From assembly GCA_022457065.1 (NCBI GenBank), contig JAJGBQ010000001.1, positions 248,001 through 312,000 of the forward strand: a stretch of DNA of 64,000 nt. Direction: 5' to 3'. Every line of letters begins with the position of its first letter. Position 1 is the first letter of the stretch. This stretch comes from Curvularia sp. ZM96. Taxonomy: Eukaryota; Ascomycota; Dothideomycetes; Pleosporales; Pleosporaceae. The notes beneath the pieces were generated by a model. It worked only from the letters and a program-made list of their open reading frames with translations. It did no database searches and was not told where the DNA came from. A program made the position numbers and the translations under genes. Below, piece after piece: positions 61,239 to 64,000 of this stretch.

Positions 61239-64000
61239 CTACATAATTCCCAGCTCACCAAACCCCTTCAGAACCTCCTTATCAACCCTACTCAGCCACT
61301 CCTCCTGAAACGCCTGTTCACCGCCCGCCTGCTGAATCGCCTGCTGCAAGTGCTCTCTGACAAACGCAACGAGGTTGATTTGATGCACAGGATCGGTATA
61401 AATGAGTTCGCGCTTGCGTACGTCCTCTGGAGCTTCGGGCTCGGTTGGATGGTAAGGTTCCGGAGGCCAGTAGAGCGAGCTGCGAGAATTAGCAAATACA
61501 AAGACTCAAAAGTTGGGAAGAAGGAAAGATAATAAACATACTCTTGTGTGCGATCGTCCATGCCGTCCAACAATTCGCCCAGCACGTCTGTCCAGACTCC
61601 AATCAGTGATTGCAGCTTGGCCAGCATCCACGGCTGTCCGCCCTCGAGGAACCGCGTCAGAACAAGGCACATCAGTTTTTTGTTTGGTGCATCGCCGATG
61701 TTCTCAATATGGCTGAACCATTCTTCCAGCAACCAGTCTAGCGTCTTTTCTAGTCCTTCGTTGGAAAGAGATGCAAGAGCTTCGAGAAGGACTGAAGGAG
61801 AGGCAATACCGATACGGGCTAGCACGGTAAAGTAGTCTGTTTCTACTACGCCATCGACGGCATGAGCTGGAAGTTCGCGGTAAGGACCGTGAGACTGGTG
61901 GTGGGACCAGGCGCCATGAAGACCTTCTAGGACCTTGGCTAAGAAGCCAGTGGAGATTAAGTCGCTGGTCAAAACCTTGATTGCTTCTTCACCGCCGACA
62001 CCTTCTGCGCCACGGATGATACATGTCACGAGGTGTGTCATGATTCCGTTCGCTTCGGGCTTCAGAGTGCCAAGCAGGTCAGTGAGCGCTTGGAGGACTG
62101 CAGGCCGGAAAGAGTCAGCTAGCACGGCAGAAGGTGCAAGGAGAAGATAGGCTTCTGTGAGCTCAATGGCTTTGCGGAGGGTTTCGTTGTCCATGCTGAA
62201 GAGTGGGAGTAGATATTGGAGTAGATGGAGAAGCTCAGGTGGCGTAGGCTCTGGAGCTGACGGTGTTTGCGCGAGAATGGACGCCCACAGATCCAGTGCA
62301 TCTTCCAGCAGGTAGACCTGAGTTTCTGAACCAGGCTCAATGGCGCTTTGGATGATTGGCAGGAAGGAGACGTGGAATGAGCGGGAGTCGGCCTTCATGG
62401 CATTCGTCAAGCGAGAAAGTATGGTGAGGATCGCTTGCTTCATAAGGTGCTCTTCGCCGGATTGCTCCCATAGCGGGGGCAGGAGAGCAACAATGCTGTT
62501 CGCGTATGGAGTAATCTGTTACGTCAGTCTCAGAATACATAGCAGGTAGATATCACTTACGTGATGTTCCATTCTCTCGACAATAAGACTGATGGTGTTC
62601 AACAATGCCATCTTCGTTTCCGGAAGCTCAGCCTCTTGCACCAAGGCCATGAGCCTGTCGAGCATGGCTTGAGAGTACGGCAAAAATGCATCAGCCTTGA
62701 ACTCCCATTCGTCCGCAACGGCGTGAAACTTTCTTCCAGCCGTGATTCGAACGACCTGATCATTGAGCGGGTCGCTCTTGTCGAGCAAATGTTGGAAAAT
62801 CTGGTACACTATGGGTTTCTTCTCCTGTGCCATTTTTATGGTGATCCACTGCGAGATGATGATGGCAATACGACGGCGAATGATGTTGAAACCTGGTGTC
62901 TGCTTGGTTGCCTCAACGACCAGAGTGTTCTCGAGGAAGGCGTCAAAGTCAACCTTGTCATGGAGTATGTCAGCCGCAAGACCGATGGCTGTATACACCG
63001 AGTCCTTGAACAAGATGTCCTCATTCTGCGGGGCTACGCGACGTTAGCTAAGGCCCACAACTGTCACATTTGGCCAAGTACTCACTCGCGACAGAATAGA
63101 AAACTTGGAGTAGTGGCTCGATGATCAAATCTTTGAAATTCTTTGCGAGATCTAAGAACAGCTTTTCGGCACAGGGTCGAATGGCGAACTCCCAGTCCTC
63201 TGCTCCCTCTTCCATCTTCTCCCATTCGTCGGGCTCTTCCTCCCACATGCGGAGGTCGCTGGGCCGGAAGACGAAAAAGCGCTGGACCAGTGCTGATATC
63301 ATCTCGCGAACCAGGTCGTCAGTGAAAAAGCCGGTCCGGACAAGTTGCATAGCTTGGTTCCGCTCATCCTTTTCTTGCTGATGCTTGTAGCGAAAGGTCT
63401 GGGTTGGATAGAAGACCATCTTTACACAGGCACGGATCAATAGCAAACCTTTGAGGGCGAGACGCTCGAGTATGGGTGCTTCGTCTTCAGCATCGCCGTC
63501 GGTGCCAACCTTGGCGCCTTCTATGGACGAAGAGCCCCAATTCTCGCCTACTTTGGAGACTAGGCTCCAGTAATCGCGTGCAAGATCTATCGAGTTGGGC
63601 AAAAGGACAAAGTCTGAGGGGTGGGTGGTGGCCATGGTGAGGTGAAGTTTAGAAAGTTGCATCAGATGCTTTCCAACCTTGTTCTGGACCTCCAGTGCAA
63701 GAGGAGAGTTCTCTGGGTTGACATATTGTAGAAACTCGCCCAGATGCGTGCGTGTTAGCGTCCAGAAATCCTGGATGTCTTTGTCCCTACCTGGAAATTC
63801 ATAGCCAGCAATCAAGAGTCGCCTGAGGGTCTTGATAGCGAGTAGGCTGTGGTCAATGCTGTCTATTGCACCGCCTTCGTCATCACCGCCGTCTCGAAAG
63901 AAGCCCTGCCATGCCTGTACCTTGTTCACGTATATCGTTCCTAGCACGTTGAAGATTTCGGGGGCGACTGATTGCAAACTCTGACGAGTGCGCAGTAACC
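61239..64000 (-). CDS. KAP120: Karyopherin/importin-beta family, Kap120/importin-11-like (5' end outside window)
   Basis: Four exons are within the window: 64000-63086 (partial), 63033-62561, 62515-61542 and 61479-61239; the frame is open to the right edge. The pieces join into HEAT-repeat sequence of the Kap120/importin-11 group: DFVLLPNSIDLARDYWSLV, RFFVFRPSDLRMWEEEPDEWEKMEEG, ANQ-free junction TPQNEDILFKDSVYTAIGLAAD, and a C-terminal VDKEVLKGFGELGIM. For the intron 63034-63085 the acceptor GTAG at 63034 is needed; the later CAG would bring a stop. The family imports ribosome-biogenesis and other cargoes (Kap120: Rpf1-type cargo in yeast) and binds RanGTP through the N-terminal part, which lies outside the window. 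Confidence 0.9.

Noticed and set aside
1..64000. CRISPR arrays, operons, Shine-Dalgarno sites, riboswitches, rRNA genes
   Set aside because: The DNA is fungal nuclear; no repeat-spacer arrays or rRNA sequence were seen, and bacterial signals do not apply.

Overview
The window is nuclear DNA from a filamentous ascomycete, most likely a Dothideomycete of the Pleosporales type. The signs are short GT-AG introns (mostly 45-70 nt) with CTAAC/CTAAT-like branch sites, no operons or Shine-Dalgarno sites, ascomycete-only families (HET domain, SAT4/PTH11-like membrane protein, NIS1-like secreted protein, GH43, GH76, CalB-type lipase), and one tRNA. The order is an inference; no rRNA or barcode gene is present. 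All splice sites were read by eye from GT/AG signals plus conserved protein continuity.

Layout. 1-9.2 kb: the 3' end of the Hsp90 co-chaperone STI1, a bZIP factor, a MetX-like alpha/beta hydrolase and a 1333-aa protein of unknown role. 10.5-21.3 kb: a 1171-aa disordered protein, a quinone-oxidoreductase-like dehydrogenase, a cupin, a CMP/dCMP-deaminase-like protein and a TPR-SET protein. 21.8-26.0 kb: a divergent sugar-metabolism pair, a transketolase resembling dihydroxyacetone synthase and an L-arabinitol/polyol dehydrogenase. 26.0-28 kb: AT-rich, gene-poor DNA that looks like mutated repeat. 28.0-31.4 kb: three secreted-protein genes together (two very short, intron-split cysteine-rich proteins flanking a CalB-type lipase).

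34.0-37.4 kb: mitochondrial NAD-malic enzyme and a phosphoribosyltransferase-like protein. 38.2-50 kb: accessory-looking block with a cytochrome P450 divergent from a seven-helix SAT4/PTH11-like membrane protein, a GH43 glycosidase divergent from an MFS sugar transporter, and a membrane-anchored HET-domain protein. 50.5-54.3 kb: secreted S28 peptidase, whose first intron is unusually long and holds a strong hairpin, and a NIS1-like secreted protein. 54.5-64 kb: 6-phosphogluconate-dehydrogenase paralogue, Y14 (exon junction complex), tRNA-Leu(CAG), GH76 cell-wall mannosidase and the 3' part of a Kap120/importin-11-like karyopherin.

How the genes fit together. Housekeeping genes (STI1, Y14, KAP120, malic enzyme, tRNA) bracket accessory stretches typical of a plant-associated fungus. 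Pentose/hemicellulose use is a recurring theme (GH43, sugar transporter, polyol dehydrogenase, transketolase, 6PGDH paralogue), but only the two divergent pairs are close enough to suggest co-regulation. I did not find a convincing new molecular system; the best candidates are the small secreted proteins beside the repeat-like tract, the transketolase/polyol dehydrogenase pair and the intronic hairpin.
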